Below, piece after piece: positions 45,465 through 55,535 of a stretch of 64,000 nucleotides of DNA. Each line of letters begins with the position of its first letter. Positions within the stretch are counted from its first letter, which is position 1. The translations under genes were made by a program, and so were the position numbers. Location: positions 1 through 64,000 of the forward strand of contig JABXIQ010000051.1 of the NCBI GenBank assembly GCA_013373015.1, given 5' to 3'. The stretch comes from Kangiellaceae bacterium (GTDB taxonomy: Bacteria; Pseudomonadota; Gammaproteobacteria; Enterobacterales; Kangiellaceae). Under the pieces are notes generated by a model. It made no database searches and was not told the origin of the DNA. It saw nothing but the letters and a program-made list of their open reading frames with translations.

Positions 45465-46295
45465 ATGGCTTTTATTGATATTGGGGTCAATTTAACCAAT
45501 TCAAGATTCGATAAAGATCGAGCTCAAGTTATCGCCAACGCTAAAGAAGTTGGCGTCACTCACCTAATCATCACTGGAACTAATGCGCAAGAAAGTCAGC
45601 AAGCCTATCAATTAACCCAAGATTTTGATAACTGTTATGCTACAGCAGGATGCCATCCACATGATTCAGAGCGCATGACAGCAGATGACTTTGAACTGAT
45701 TAAACATCTTCTCAAGCATGAAAAAGTCGTTGCTGTTGGCGAATGTGGCTTAGATTTTAATCGTAATTTTTCACCTCAGCCTACCCAAGTCAAGGTGTTT
45801 GAGCAACAACTCGCATTAGCTTGTAAGTTGAATAAGCCTCTATTTTTGCATGAACGTGACGCTAGTACGACTATGATTGATATGCTTAACAACCATTCAA
45901 ACCTGCCTCCAGCGGTTATTCATTGTTTTACAGGCTCTCAGCAGGCTCTAGAGAGCTATTTATCACTTGGGTTATATATTGGCATTACTGGCTGGGTTTG
46001 TGATGAAAGACGCGGGCAAGAGCTTGCAGAAATAGTGCATCTTATCCCTGATGATAGATTGATGATTGAAACTGATGCACCCTATCTGATTCCAAGAAAC
46101 ATCAGGCCTCGTCCAAAAAGCAACCGTTGTTTACCACAACACTTACCTTATGTGGCACAAAAGTTGGCAGAGTGTCGCCAACAAACTATTGAACATATAA
46201 GTAAAATTACTTGTCAAAACAGCATCGACTTTTTTGCAATTAAGCCGTGTGATACACAATTTAGCGCTACTATTAATAAGAATAAGGATCTCTAA
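45465..46295 (+). CDS. tatD: TatD-family DNase
   Basis: FIDIGVNLTNSRFDKDRAQVI; AVGECGLDFNRNFS; MIETDAPYLIPRN. Confidence 0.95.
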   Translation: MAFIDIGVNLTNSRFDKDRAQVIANAKEVGVTHLIITGTNAQESQQAYQLTQDFDNCYATAGCHPHDSERMTADDFELIKHLLKHEKVVAVGECGLDFNRNFSPQPTQVKVFEQQLALACKLNKPLFLHERDASTTMIDMLNNHSNLPPAVIHCFTGSQQALESYLSLGLYIGITGWVCDERRGQELAEIVHLIPDDRLMIETDAPYLIPRNIRPRPKSNRCLPQHLPYVAQKLAECRQQTIEHISKITCQNSIDFFAIKPCDTQFSATINKNKDL

Positions 46296-48175
46296 TGGCT
46301 AAAAATCAATTTTCGCTATTCAAACAAAAGTTCTTTTCTTCATATTTCATCACTCAAGCCTTAGGGGCGTTAAATGATAACGTTTTCAAAAGCGCCTTAT
46401 TGATCTTTATTGCTTATCAAGCGGCTGACCAACTTAATTTGAACTCTGATATGCTAAATAACATTGCGGCAGGTTTATTTATACTGCCTTTCTTTTTGTT
46501 TTCAGCAACTGCAGGGCAAATAGCAGAGAAATATGAAAAATCTGCATTAATTCGCAAAATTAAGGTCTTTGAAATTATTATTATGTGCTGCGCTGTTATA
46601 GGCTTCTTCATCAATAATATTTGGTTCTTATTGTTCGTTTTATTTTTAATGGGCTTCCAATCAAGTTTGTTTGGACCAATAAAATACTCCATCTTGCCTA
46701 GTCATCTAAAAGAAGATGAATTATTAGGCGGTAATGGTTTAGTAGAAATGGGTACCTTTTTAGCCATTATTATTGGCACCGTTATCGGTGGTGTGCTAAT
46801 TGGACGTGGACAAATTGGTGTACATATCTTATCTGGATTACTACTTGCTGTTTCTGTTATTGGCTATCTTTCGAGCCGTAAAATACCTTCCACACCATCA
46901 CTTCAAAGTAATTTGAAAATTAACTGGAATCCAGTATCGGAAACATGGCGAACCTTTAAATTTGCCCGCCAAAACCGTGTTGTCTTTTTATCTATTCTTG
47001 GCATCTCATGGTTTTGGTTTTATGGCGCTATATTCCTCACCCAAATTCCTAACTTCACTAAAGTTAGTCTAAATGGTAATGACTTAGTAGCCACTATGGT
47101 TTTAGCGACCTTCTCTATTGGTATTGGCGTTGGCTCAGCTTTATGTGAGTTTCTTTCAGGTCGAAAAGTCGAACTAGGTCTGGTGCCTTTCGGTGCTATT
47201 GGTATGACTTGGTTTGCTTTGGATATTTACTTTGCCAATCCTGTTTCAGGTTTCAGCGGAGAGCTGTCTCCAATGCAATATCTAGCTCAAGATAACTCCA
47301 TACGAACCTTGATTAACTGCGCCTTAGTAGGGATTTTTGGTGGCTTTTATATTGTTCCACTATACGCCTTGGTACAAGAACGTTGTGAGCGTTCGCATTT
47401 GTCGCGAGTCATTGCCGGTAACAACATCTTAAACTCTTTGTTCATGGTTATTGCAGCAGTTATGGGAGCGGTTTTGCTTGGTAATGGCATGACCATCCCA
47501 CAATTATTCTTATTAACAGCCATTCTGAATGCTGTTGTTGCCATTTATATTTTTACTTTAGTACCTGAATTTTTAATGCGTTTCTTGGTTTGGATTCTTA
47601 TCCACACCATTTATCGAGTTCGTAAGCAAGGCTTAGAAAATATTCCTGATGATGGCCCTTGTGTACTTGTCTGCAATCATGTCAGCTATGTCGATGCTTT
47701 GATCATCGGCGGTTCAATTCGACGCCCTGTACGCTTTGTGATGTATTATAAAATTTTTAAAATCCCAGTTCTGAGTTTTATATTCAAAACCGCTAAGGCT
47801 ATTCCGATTGCAGGTAGAAAAGAAGACGAAAAGCTACTCAACAAAGCCATGTATCAAATTTCCGAAGCTCTTGAACAAGGTGAGATTGTGTGTATTTTTC
47901 CTGAAGGAAAGCTAACTCATGATGGCGAAATGAATGAGTTTAAGGCAGGCATTGAAAAGATCATTGAGGCAAGTCCTGTACCCGTAGTACCAATGGCTTT
48001 GCAAGGTTTGTGGCACAGTTTGTTCAGTCGCAAAAGAACAAATAAACTAGTGGATAGAATTAAAAGATTGCGAACAAGAGTTTCTTTAGTCATAGGTGAA
48101 CCTGTTGCGGCAAATAGCGTTACGAAAGAGCGGCTACAGGAGAAAGTCAGCAACCTTAGAGGCGATAACCCTTAA
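46295..48175 (+). CDS. MFS (LplT-like) transporter fused to a PlsC-type acyltransferase
   Basis: N-terminal MFS (ALGALNDNVFKSALLIFIAY), C-terminal NHVSYVDALIIGG and FPEGKLTHDGEM; no adenylating domain in 626 aa. Confidence 0.9.
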   Translation: MAKNQFSLFKQKFFSSYFITQALGALNDNVFKSALLIFIAYQAADQLNLNSDMLNNIAAGLFILPFFLFSATAGQIAEKYEKSALIRKIKVFEIIIMCCAVIGFFINNIWFLLFVLFLMGFQSSLFGPIKYSILPSHLKEDELLGGNGLVEMGTFLAIIIGTVIGGVLIGRGQIGVHILSGLLLAVSVIGYLSSRKIPSTPSLQSNLKINWNPVSETWRTFKFARQNRVVFLSILGISWFWFYGAIFLTQIPNFTKVSLNGNDLVATMVLATFSIGIGVGSALCEFLSGRKVELGLVPFGAIGMTWFALDIYFANPVSGFSGELSPMQYLAQDNSIRTLINCALVGIFGGFYIVPLYALVQERCERSHLSRVIAGNNILNSLFMVIAAVMGAVLLGNGMTIPQLFLLTAILNAVVAIYIFTLVPEFLMRFLVWILIHTIYRVRKQGLENIPDDGPCVLVCNHVSYVDALIIGGSIRRPVRFVMYYKIFKIPVLSFIFKTAKAIPIAGRKEDEKLLNKAMYQISEALEQGEIVCIFPEGKLTHDGEMNEFKAGIEKIIEASPVPVVPMALQGLWHSLFSRKRTNKLVDRIKRLRTRVSLVIGEPVAANSVTKERLQEKVSNLRGDNP

Positions 48176-48232
48176 TTTCACCAGACTTATGAAGCTCGTA
48201 GCAATCGCATAAAAAATTTAACAGAGGATTTA

Positions 48233-48772
48233 ATGAAAATATTAAAAGCTATGTTTTTACTTGTAGGAGTACTATTCCTTAGTTTAGTCGCAGTTGGTAT
48301 TTTTAAACGCGACTTTGAAAGCCAAGTAGCCATTGAGATTGATGCACCAATTAGTCAAACTTTTGCAGTCTATAACAATCCTTTTATGCTTAATCGCTGG
48401 TTAACTGATTTCAAATCACTTGAAAAGGTAAGTGGAGAACTAAACCAAGTTGGTAGTCAATGGAAACTGATCTTTGACACACAAAATAATGAAGAAGTTA
48501 TACTCAGACAGACTATTACTCAGTTTGAACCAGAACATATTATTGCTTTTGGTTATGACAACATTTGGCTTTCTGGTCATAACATAACTAGATTCGAAGC
48601 GCTGGCCTCTGACAAAACACAGGTCACCATTACGCAAAATTACAGCGGAAAAGGTATCGTTCAAAACGCCATGTTATTTTTGATGAGCCATCATGTGAAT
48701 AATATGAATCAACAAAATTTAAAGCAATTAAAGGGACTGATTGAACAAAGTACTCCTGAAACATTGGAGTAA
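48233..48772 (+). CDS. SRPBCC-family protein with N-terminal membrane anchor
   Basis: IDAPISQTFAVYNNPFMLNRWLTDFKSLEKVSG. Confidence 0.75.
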   Translation: MKILKAMFLLVGVLFLSLVAVGIFKRDFESQVAIEIDAPISQTFAVYNNPFMLNRWLTDFKSLEKVSGELNQVGSQWKLIFDTQNNEEVILRQTITQFEPEHIIAFGYDNIWLSGHNITRFEALASDKTQVTITQNYSGKGIVQNAMLFLMSHHVNNMNQQNLKQLKGLIEQSTPETLE

Positions 48773-48774
48773 TA

Positions 48775-49218
48775 TTAATTCTTAATTTGCAGCTTAAAAG
48801 TTACAGGTCCATCGTTAACCAAGTGCACTTGCATATCTGCACCAAACTGCCCTGTTTCAACCGTATGATATTCTTTTTGCGCTCGCTCAACAAAGTACTT
48901 AAATAATGCTTTTCCAATATCAGGTGCAGCAGCAGTAGAAAAGCTTGGCCTTAAACCACTGTTAGTATCAGCCGCCAATGTAAACTGTGGCACTAATAAT
49001 AATCCCCCGCCAATATCTTTTAGTGATAAATTCATTTTTTCATTATCATCACTAAAAACTCGATATTTAAGTAATTTTTGCAGTAATTTATCTGCTATTT
49101 GTTGAGTATCTTCTTTCTCCACACCAAGCAAAACCATTAATCCTTGATCAATTTTCCCAATGATTTGTCCCTCAACAACGACTTTAGATTCAAAAACTCT
49201 CTGTATTAATGCAATCAT
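48775..49218 (-). CDS. dtd: D-aminoacyl-tRNA deacylase
   Basis: [49 protein letters not shown]. Confidence 0.97.
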   Translation of the reverse strand: MIALIQRVFESKVVVEGQIIGKIDQGLMVLLGVEKEDTQQIADKLLQKLLKYRVFSDDNEKMNLSLKDIGGGLLLVPQFTLAADTNSGLRPSFSTAAAPDIGKALFKYFVERAQKEYHTVETGQFGADMQVHLVNDGPVTFKLQIKN

Positions 49219-49226
49219 AATAATTG

Positions 49227-49601
49227 TTATTGGTTATTATCTTCGGATTGTTCGTTAATCACTTCATCATCAGCTACTTGTTTGATGATCACCTCACCAC
49301 CCTCTGGTCGCTCATCCAGCTTCATAGCATCTTTAACATTTTGATACGCAATTTGTACGCATTCAGCGCGTCGCTCTACATTTTTCAAATCATCACCGAC
49401 ACAACGATCAAACTCTTTTTGTAACGCCTCTTCCACTGAATCTTCTAGAAAATCTTTGCGCTGCGGTATTTCATTGGTAGTGCCATATAACAACTTAGCT
49501 ATCACATTACTGCTTTCTTTCACTTGGTTGGTGCTGCATGCACTTAATGCCATAGATAAAAGAACCATTGTCACCCATACTAACCTGCGATTACTGCTCA
49601 T
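49227..49601 (-). CDS. Small lipoprotein, paralogue A
   Basis: [22 protein letters not shown] lipobox; start at 49601 preferred; paralogous to the next ORF. Confidence 0.7.
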   Translation of the reverse strand: MSSNRRLVWVTMVLLSMALSACSTNQVKESSNVIAKLLYGTTNEIPQRKDFLEDSVEEALQKEFDRCVGDDLKNVERRAECVQIAYQNVKDAMKLDERPEGGEVIIKQVADDEVINEQSEDNNQ

Positions 49602-49917
49602 TAATAACTTCATCATCTTCAACTTTTTTGATAATAACCCTACCATCGGTTGGCCTATCATCAAGTCCTTTCATTTCTTTAACTTTTTGATAAACCTCTT
49701 GCACACACTCTGTACGCTTTTGATGATCATACTCATCACCATCCATACATAGCTTCATCTGTCTATCCAGTTCTTGTTTTGCAGTGCTATCTAGCATCAT
49801 ACCTCTTGGAGGCGGCGGTCCGCCAGTAAAAGCCGAAATCGTTTTTACCGTTTGTTTAACTTGTTGGCTTGTGCATGACGTTAATAATACAACGCCAAAA
49901 GCAATCATGATGCGCAT
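49591..49917 (-). CDS. Small lipoprotein, paralogue B
   Basis: MRIMIAFGVVLLTSC lipobox; shares ECVQ..YQ.VK...[18 protein letters not shown] with paralogue A. Confidence 0.7.
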   Translation of the reverse strand: MRIMIAFGVVLLTSCTSQQVKQTVKTISAFTGGPPPPRGMMLDSTAKQELDRQMKLCMDGDEYDHQKRTECVQEVYQKVKEMKGLDDRPTDGRVIIKKVEDDEVINEQ

Positions 49918-49999
49918 AGCTTAACCTTTTGATCTTATTCCGATTATTGACCTTTATCCCCAAAAAAAGTTTAGTGATATACTGATTTTAAGCATAAAA

Positions 50000-50027
50000 A
50001 AACCGCTTACAGTTACGAAAGCGGTTT
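50000..50027 (-). terminator. Terminator after typA
   Basis: AAACCGCTT-N10-AAGCGGTTT; minus-strand T run follows. Confidence 0.85.
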
Positions 50028-50044
50028 CTTTTATCATCATATAT

Positions 50045-51865
50045 CTATGATTTTGGCGGTCTGCTTGCTCTTTTTCGCTCACTTTCCGTTAAATATTTTT
50101 TACGAATACGAATATTTACCGGAGTCACTTCCACCAATTCATCATCATCAATGAACTCTAATGCTTGCTCTAAAGTCATCTTTATTGGTGGTGTTAATAT
50201 CTGAGCATCATCTGTACCAGCCGCACGAATATTGGTTAACTGCTTACCTTTTAAAGGGTTTACCGTTAAGTCATTAGCGCGGCTATGAATACCAATAATT
50301 TGACCTTCGTACACCTCGTCACCATGCTTAGAGAACAAACGACCACGCTCTTGTAAGTTAAACAATGCATTGGTTAAGGCTTTACCCTGACCATTTGAGA
50401 TCAAGACACCATTGTTACGTTGACCAATTTCGCCGCCTTTGTGCGGGCCATAATGATCAAAAGTATGGTAAATCAAACCAGAGCCCGAAGTTAAGGTCAT
50501 AAACTCGGTCTGGAAACCAATTAAACCACGACTTGGCATAATAAAGTCCATACGAACACGGCCCTTGCCATCTGGTGCCATATTGGTCAGCTCAGCTTTA
50601 CGCAGACCAAGATTTTCCATGACACCACCTTGATGCACATCTTCCACATCAATGGTCACCGTTTCATACGGCTCCATTAATTGGCCATCTTCTTCTTTCA
50701 TGATCACTTGCGGGCGCGAAACGGCTAACTCAAATCCTTCACGGCGCATGTTCTCAATCAAAATACCTAAATGTAGCTCACCACGACCTGAAACACGGAA
50801 AGTATCAGGATCTTCGGTTTCTTCAACCCGCAGAGCCACGTTATGCACCAATTCTTGCTTTAAACGATCAAGAATATTACGCGAAGTTACAAATTTGCCT
50901 TCTTTACCTGCAAATGGAGAAGTGTTGACTAAGAAATTCATAGTTACTGTGGGTTCATCAACACTCAATGGCGGCAATGCCTCTACAGCATTCTGATCGC
51001 AGATCGTATCTGAAATTTTCAAGTCGCCCAAACCTGTGATGGCGATAATATCTCCAGCTTCAGCCATTTCAGCTTCATGACGGTCTAGACCTAAATAACC
51101 TAATACTTGACCAACTTTACCGTTACGCTTGCTGCCATCGGCACCAATAATTGATACTTGTTGGTTCGGCTTAACTTTACCGCGTTTAATGCGGCCAACG
51201 CCGATAACACCAACGTATGAGTTATAATCCAGTTGCGAAATCTGCATTTGGAAACCGCCATCTGTATTGGCTGGTGGAGGCGGAACATTATCAACAATGG
51301 CATTGAATAACGGCTGCATATCTGTACCCGTTTCGCCCTCTTCAGCACTCGCCCAACCATTCAAAGCAGACGCGTAAATCACATCGAAATCAAGCTGCTC
51401 ATCAGTAGCACCAAGATTGTCAAATAAATCAAAGACTTGATCCATAACCCAATCAGGGCGAGCACCAGGTTTATCAATTTTATTGATCACAAGAATAGGC
51501 TTTAGACCTTGCGCGAATGCTTTTTGCGTTACAAAGCGTGTTTGAGGCATCGGGCCTTCAGCAGCGTCAACCAAAAGTAATACCGAGTCAACCATCGACA
51601 TTACACGCTCCACCTCACCGCCAAAATCGGCGTGCCCGGGTGTATCCACGATGTTAATACGATAGTCATTCCAAGTAATAGCCGTATTCTTGGCTAAAAT
51701 AGTAATACCGCGCTCTTTCTCCAGATCGTTCGAGTCCATCACACGATCTTGCGCACCAGCACGCTCACCAAGAGTGCCAGATTGTTCTAAAAGTTTATCT
51801 ACCAAGGTAGTTTTGCCGTGGTCAACGTGGGCAATAATCGCAATATTGCGTAATTTCTCGATCAT
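50045..51865 (-). CDS. typA: Translational GTPase TypA/BipA
   Basis: [39 protein letters not shown]. Confidence 0.98.
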   Translation of the reverse strand: MIEKLRNIAIIAHVDHGKTTLVDKLLEQSGTLGERAGAQDRVMDSNDLEKERGITILAKNTAITWNDYRINIVDTPGHADFGGEVERVMSMVDSVLLLVDAAEGPMPQTRFVTQKAFAQGLKPILVINKIDKPGARPDWVMDQVFDLFDNLGATDEQLDFDVIYASALNGWASAEEGETGTDMQPLFNAIVDNVPPPPANTDGGFQMQISQLDYNSYVGVIGVGRIKRGKVKPNQQVSIIGADGSKRNGKVGQVLGYLGLDRHEAEMAEAGDIIAITGLGDLKISDTICDQNAVEALPPLSVDEPTVTMNFLVNTSPFAGKEGKFVTSRNILDRLKQELVHNVALRVEETEDPDTFRVSGRGELHLGILIENMRREGFELAVSRPQVIMKEEDGQLMEPYETVTIDVEDVHQGGVMENLGLRKAELTNMAPDGKGRVRMDFIMPSRGLIGFQTEFMTLTSGSGLIYHTFDHYGPHKGGEIGQRNNGVLISNGQGKALTNALFNLQERGRLFSKHGDEVYEGQIIGIHSRANDLTVNPLKGKQLTNIRAAGTDDAQILTPPIKMTLEQALEFIDDDELVEVTPVNIRIRKKYLTESERKRASRPPKS

Positions 51866-52035
51866 GGGATTCTCGCGATCTCAGTCAGTGCCTAAAAAAG
51901 AGGCGCAATTCTACACTAGATAGTAGTAACAGCACAGAAAATAATCACTTTAATTAGATTTTATGAAGCAGAAAATTACCGTATAATCCGCCTGTTTTAA
52001 CCCTATTGACTAGATTTAACACAACTGAGTAGCCC

Positions 52036-52308
52036 ATGAGCAAGATTAGCGAACAAGAATTCAATCAGTTAGAAGCCAACTTGAGAGTTGCTCATGAGCT
52101 CAATTGCAGCCGCCTGCTATGCCCGATGCCAGTGATTAAGACTCAAAATGCACTAAAAGAACTGGCTCAAGGCGATATTTTAAAGGTTATCTGTACTGAT
52201 CCAGGCACCATGGCTGACATTCCAACCTGGAGCCGAATTAATGATATTGAAGTGCTTGGCTATGCTGAAATGGCCGATCACAGCATTCAGTTTTTGTTGA
52301 AGAAGTAG
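52036..52308 (+). CDS. tusA: TusA-family sulfur-carrier protein
   Basis: CSRLLCPMPVIKTQNALKELAQGDILKVICTDPG (CPMPV motif). Confidence 0.9.
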   Translation: MSKISEQEFNQLEANLRVAHELNCSRLLCPMPVIKTQNALKELAQGDILKVICTDPGTMADIPTWSRINDIEVLGYAEMADHSIQFLLKK

Positions 52309-53271
52309 CTATACCTTTTTAAGTTCTATTACAGCTCCAACATTGTGCCCATCCTTCAAAAAAGTGTTCCAAGTTATTAGTTCCAGATTTCTAGTTTCTA
52401 ATTCATTTAGGATTATTTCTTTTCGCATACTGTTTATAGCTGCATGCTTTAGATCTAACAAACGCAATGAGTGCTTATGCAATTCTCTTCGTTTCTTGTT
52501 AATCCAGTCAACTCTAGTCTTATGATTGGTGCCAATCAGACTAGAAAAGAAGTTTTGAATAAACAAAGGTGTTGCAGTTTCCCAGAAAAGCTCTTTATAA
52601 CTATTATCAAGACCACTTAATTGCTGGTTTAATTGTGATCTTAGCTTCTCAGCAACGTTATTAAACTTCATATCAACAAGATCTTTTTGGCTCTTGATAC
52701 TTCTCATAGCCTTTGACATTCGCTCTAAAGTATCAAGCAGTCCTTTTTTTGCTAATATAGAATTAAGGCATCTTAAACTTTGATTATTTCGATTTAAGAT
52801 AATAGAGTTTTCGCTGTGAGCGATCGCAACAAAGCGGCCGCCTTTTGACAACAGTCTCGAAACCTCAGCAAGCACCTTTTTCTCATTTGCATATTCAAAA
52901 CCATACATGGAAGATATTAACGAAAATTTTTCATTTTCAAAAATATTTAAATTCTCAATATTAAGTTGGTCAAACAGCTCTATTTTATTAAGTATTTCTT
53001 TTAATTGAGATTTCTTTTCACAAATTTTATTTTTAGAAATCTTTGATAGATCTACAGCATAATATTTTATGTCATCTTTTGGAATAGAAAGACCAAGAAC
53101 CGGTAGAGCCAAATTTCCTGTAGCTAAATCTAAAACACTATTTCCTGCTGTCACCTCAGAGAATTTCTCTTTCCAGAAAGTAGAGTACTCGTCCTCATAA
53201 TTTTCCTCAAAATCACCACAGAACGATGTTAAGTGTCCCTCAGACCAATATTTTTCCCAATGGTTTGACAT
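52309..53271 (-). CDS. Class I SAM-dependent methyltransferase-like protein
   Basis: SVLDLATGNLALPVLGLSIP...YYAVDLS; LAEVSRLLSKGGRFVAIAHSENS. Confidence 0.8.
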   Translation of the reverse strand: MSNHWEKYWSEGHLTSFCGDFEENYEDEYSTFWKEKFSEVTAGNSVLDLATGNLALPVLGLSIPKDDIKYYAVDLSKISKNKICEKKSQLKEILNKIELFDQLNIENLNIFENEKFSLISSMYGFEYANEKKVLAEVSRLLSKGGRFVAIAHSENSIILNRNNQSLRCLNSILAKKGLLDTLERMSKAMRSIKSQKDLVDMKFNNVAEKLRSQLNQQLSGLDNSYKELFWETATPLFIQNFFSSLIGTNHKTRVDWINKKRRELHKHSLRLLDLKHAAINSMRKEIILNELETRNLELITWNTFLKDGHNVGAVIELKKV

Positions 53272-53431
53272 TTATTTTCTCAAGTATCAAAAATTCTTAG
53301 CAATATAGCACTCGATAGCAAGTTTACAAGCAGTTGAAAGAGATTTTTTTGATTGTATGCTTCAGCTTCGTTATAATCCCTGTCCATTTTTTGAGCATCG
53401 CTTTGCTCCTAACTTATTGATTTATTATAGT

Positions 53432-54496
53432 ATGACCAACTCTATTTCTTCGCAACAACCACAAAGAAAAGCCGTCGCCTTAATTTCTGGCGGCTTAGAT
53501 TCACTTTTAGCCGCTAAAGTGGTTCAAGAACAAGGGGTGCATGTCGAAGGCATCAATTTCTACACTGGCTTCTGCGTAGAAGGTCATACTCACGCGATCC
53601 GAAAAAAAGACAAAGAAAAGCAAAAACGTAATAATGCTTTGTGGAGCGCAGAGCAACTTGGTATCAAATTGCATATCATCGATATCTCAGAGGAATACAA
53701 AGATATTGTGTACAACCCTAAACACGGTTATGGCACCAATCTTAATCCTTGCTTAGACTGCAAAATTTACATGGTAAACCAAGCGCAGGCATGGGCAGAT
53801 GAAAATGGTTTTGATTTTATTATTACTGGCGAGGTAATTGGCCAACGTCCAAAATCACAACGTAAAGAAACCATGCCTATTATTGCACGTGAATCTGGAG
53901 CTGAGGATAGATTACTTAGACCTCTTTGCGCTAAAAACTTAATGCCTTCATTACCCGAACGTGAAGGCTGGGTAAACCGTGAAGAACTATATGATTTTTC
54001 TGGCCGTACTCGTAAACCTCAGTTTGAACTAGCCAAAAAATTTGGCTTCGAAGATTATGCGCAACCTGCCGGAGGTTGTTGTTTCCTTACTGATGCAAAC
54101 TACTCGGCAAAGTTAGCAGATTTATGGGAAGCAAGGGGCGAGCGTCGCTACGAACTTGATGACATCATGTTGTTAAAAGTTGGCCGACATATCCGTCCAA
54201 AACCCAACTTCAAATTAATCGTAAGTCGCGAAGAAGGTGAAAACAACTTCTTAACAGGCTATAAAAAAGAGTTCACCTCATTATCAACAATAAGTCATGG
54301 TGGCCCTTTAACTTTGCTTGATGGAACCTTCAACAAAGAAGATATCGAATTAGCAGCAAGAATCGTTGCTCGTTATTCAGGCGGTAAATCTGCTGAAAAA
54401 GTGACTATACAGGTAGAAAATTATAATGGCACTTCTTTTGTTATTGAAGTACCACCATTTGAAGCTAATGAAGTTAAACAAGAGTGGCATGTTTAA
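53432..54496 (+). CDS. ThiI/AANH-like putative tRNA thiolation protein with NFACT-R-like C-terminal domain
   Basis: PP-loop ALISGGLDSLLAAKVV; LNPCLDCKIYM; FDFIITGEVIGQRPKSQ; C-terminal LLKVGRHIRPKPNFKLIVSREEGEN; start at 53432 preferred. Confidence 0.82.
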   Translation: MTNSISSQQPQRKAVALISGGLDSLLAAKVVQEQGVHVEGINFYTGFCVEGHTHAIRKKDKEKQKRNNALWSAEQLGIKLHIIDISEEYKDIVYNPKHGYGTNLNPCLDCKIYMVNQAQAWADENGFDFIITGEVIGQRPKSQRKETMPIIARESGAEDRLLRPLCAKNLMPSLPEREGWVNREELYDFSGRTRKPQFELAKKFGFEDYAQPAGGCCFLTDANYSAKLADLWEARGERRYELDDIMLLKVGRHIRPKPNFKLIVSREEGENNFLTGYKKEFTSLSTISHGGPLTLLDGTFNKEDIELAARIVARYSGGKSAEKVTIQVENYNGTSFVIEVPPFEANEVKQEWHV

Positions 54497-55533
54497 TGAG
54501 TTTTGACACAATAATTAATGATACAAGCTGGAGGCTATGCAATATAGTCCCAGAAACAGGAACTTTTCAATTTATTAAACTTGAAAGAGAAGAGTTTGAC
54601 TCACCAAATTTCTCTGACCAAAGCTTCTTGCAAAACCCAAAGTCAAAAACTCTATTATCTGTACATTTTAGTGAAATACAAAATTCAGCTAACAAACTAA
54701 CAGCACCGCAAAACCTAAATTATATATTTCATTCAGCCTTCTGTGGTTCAACTTTTTTATCGAGATGTCTCAATAAGCCAGGCAAATCATTGAGTATTAG
54801 AGAACCGCATATTCTATTCCAACTTTCAGCAATGAAACGAGCCAACCCAGCATATAGCAGCACACATCAGTGGAAAAGCATGCTTGCTTTAATTATCAAG
54901 TTATTGGCTCGCCCATACCAAGCCCAAGAAGCAGTAATCATTAAGCCCTCAAATGCAATGAATAATTTAATTGGTGATTTGTTACAAACAAATCAATCTT
55001 GTAAAATTATCTTTCTTTATTCAGAGCTTGAAGCTTTTCTTATTTCAAACATAAAAAAAGGAAGCGATTATATAAACTTTTGTAAGTCGAGCCTGGATAT
55101 GATTGCATCTAACTATTTAGAACTTCCGATTAATGGCAAATTAAAAACAATAAATCTTGAACAACTATCCGGCTTGCAGCTTGCATCACTTTTATGGGTT
55201 CTTCAGCTTAATCAATTTAAATATTATTGTGGTCACTCTGACAAACATCGTATAAAAGAAATTAATGCAAAAAATTTCTTTGCAGAGATTGATAACACCA
55301 TTTTAGATTGCTCTGATCACTTCGAATTAATGCTTGGCCTAAAGCATATCAAAGATATAGAGTCGAAGGGCGTCCTAAGAAAGCATTCAAAAGAGAATGA
55401 TAAAAATTATTCCAATCACATAAAAATTATCGAAGATGAGCGTATTTTGAATGAAAATCAAGCTGGAATTAATCAGGCGATACAGTGGACTAAAGCAACA
55501 TTTGGAAATGATATTACTGAACAGCTACTATAG
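54496..55533 (+). CDS. Sulfotransferase-like P-loop protein
   Basis: NYIFHSAFCGSTFLSRCLNKPGKSLSIREPHILFQLS resembles a sulfotransferase 5'-PSB loop; TAATG overlap with the upstream gene. Confidence 0.6.
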   Translation: MSFDTIINDTSWRLCNIVPETGTFQFIKLEREEFDSPNFSDQSFLQNPKSKTLLSVHFSEIQNSANKLTAPQNLNYIFHSAFCGSTFLSRCLNKPGKSLSIREPHILFQLSAMKRANPAYSSTHQWKSMLALIIKLLARPYQAQEAVIIKPSNAMNNLIGDLLQTNQSCKIIFLYSELEAFLISNIKKGSDYINFCKSSLDMIASNYLELPINGKLKTINLEQLSGLQLASLLWVLQLNQFKYYCGHSDKHRIKEINAKNFFAEIDNTILDCSDHFELMLGLKHIKDIESKGVLRKHSKENDKNYSNHIKIIEDERILNENQAGINQAIQWTKATFGNDITEQLL

Positions 55534-55535
55534 CT

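Noticed and set aside
50652-50996. 114 aa plus-strand ORF inside typA
   Set aside because: Antisense to a highly conserved GTPase gene; composition artefact
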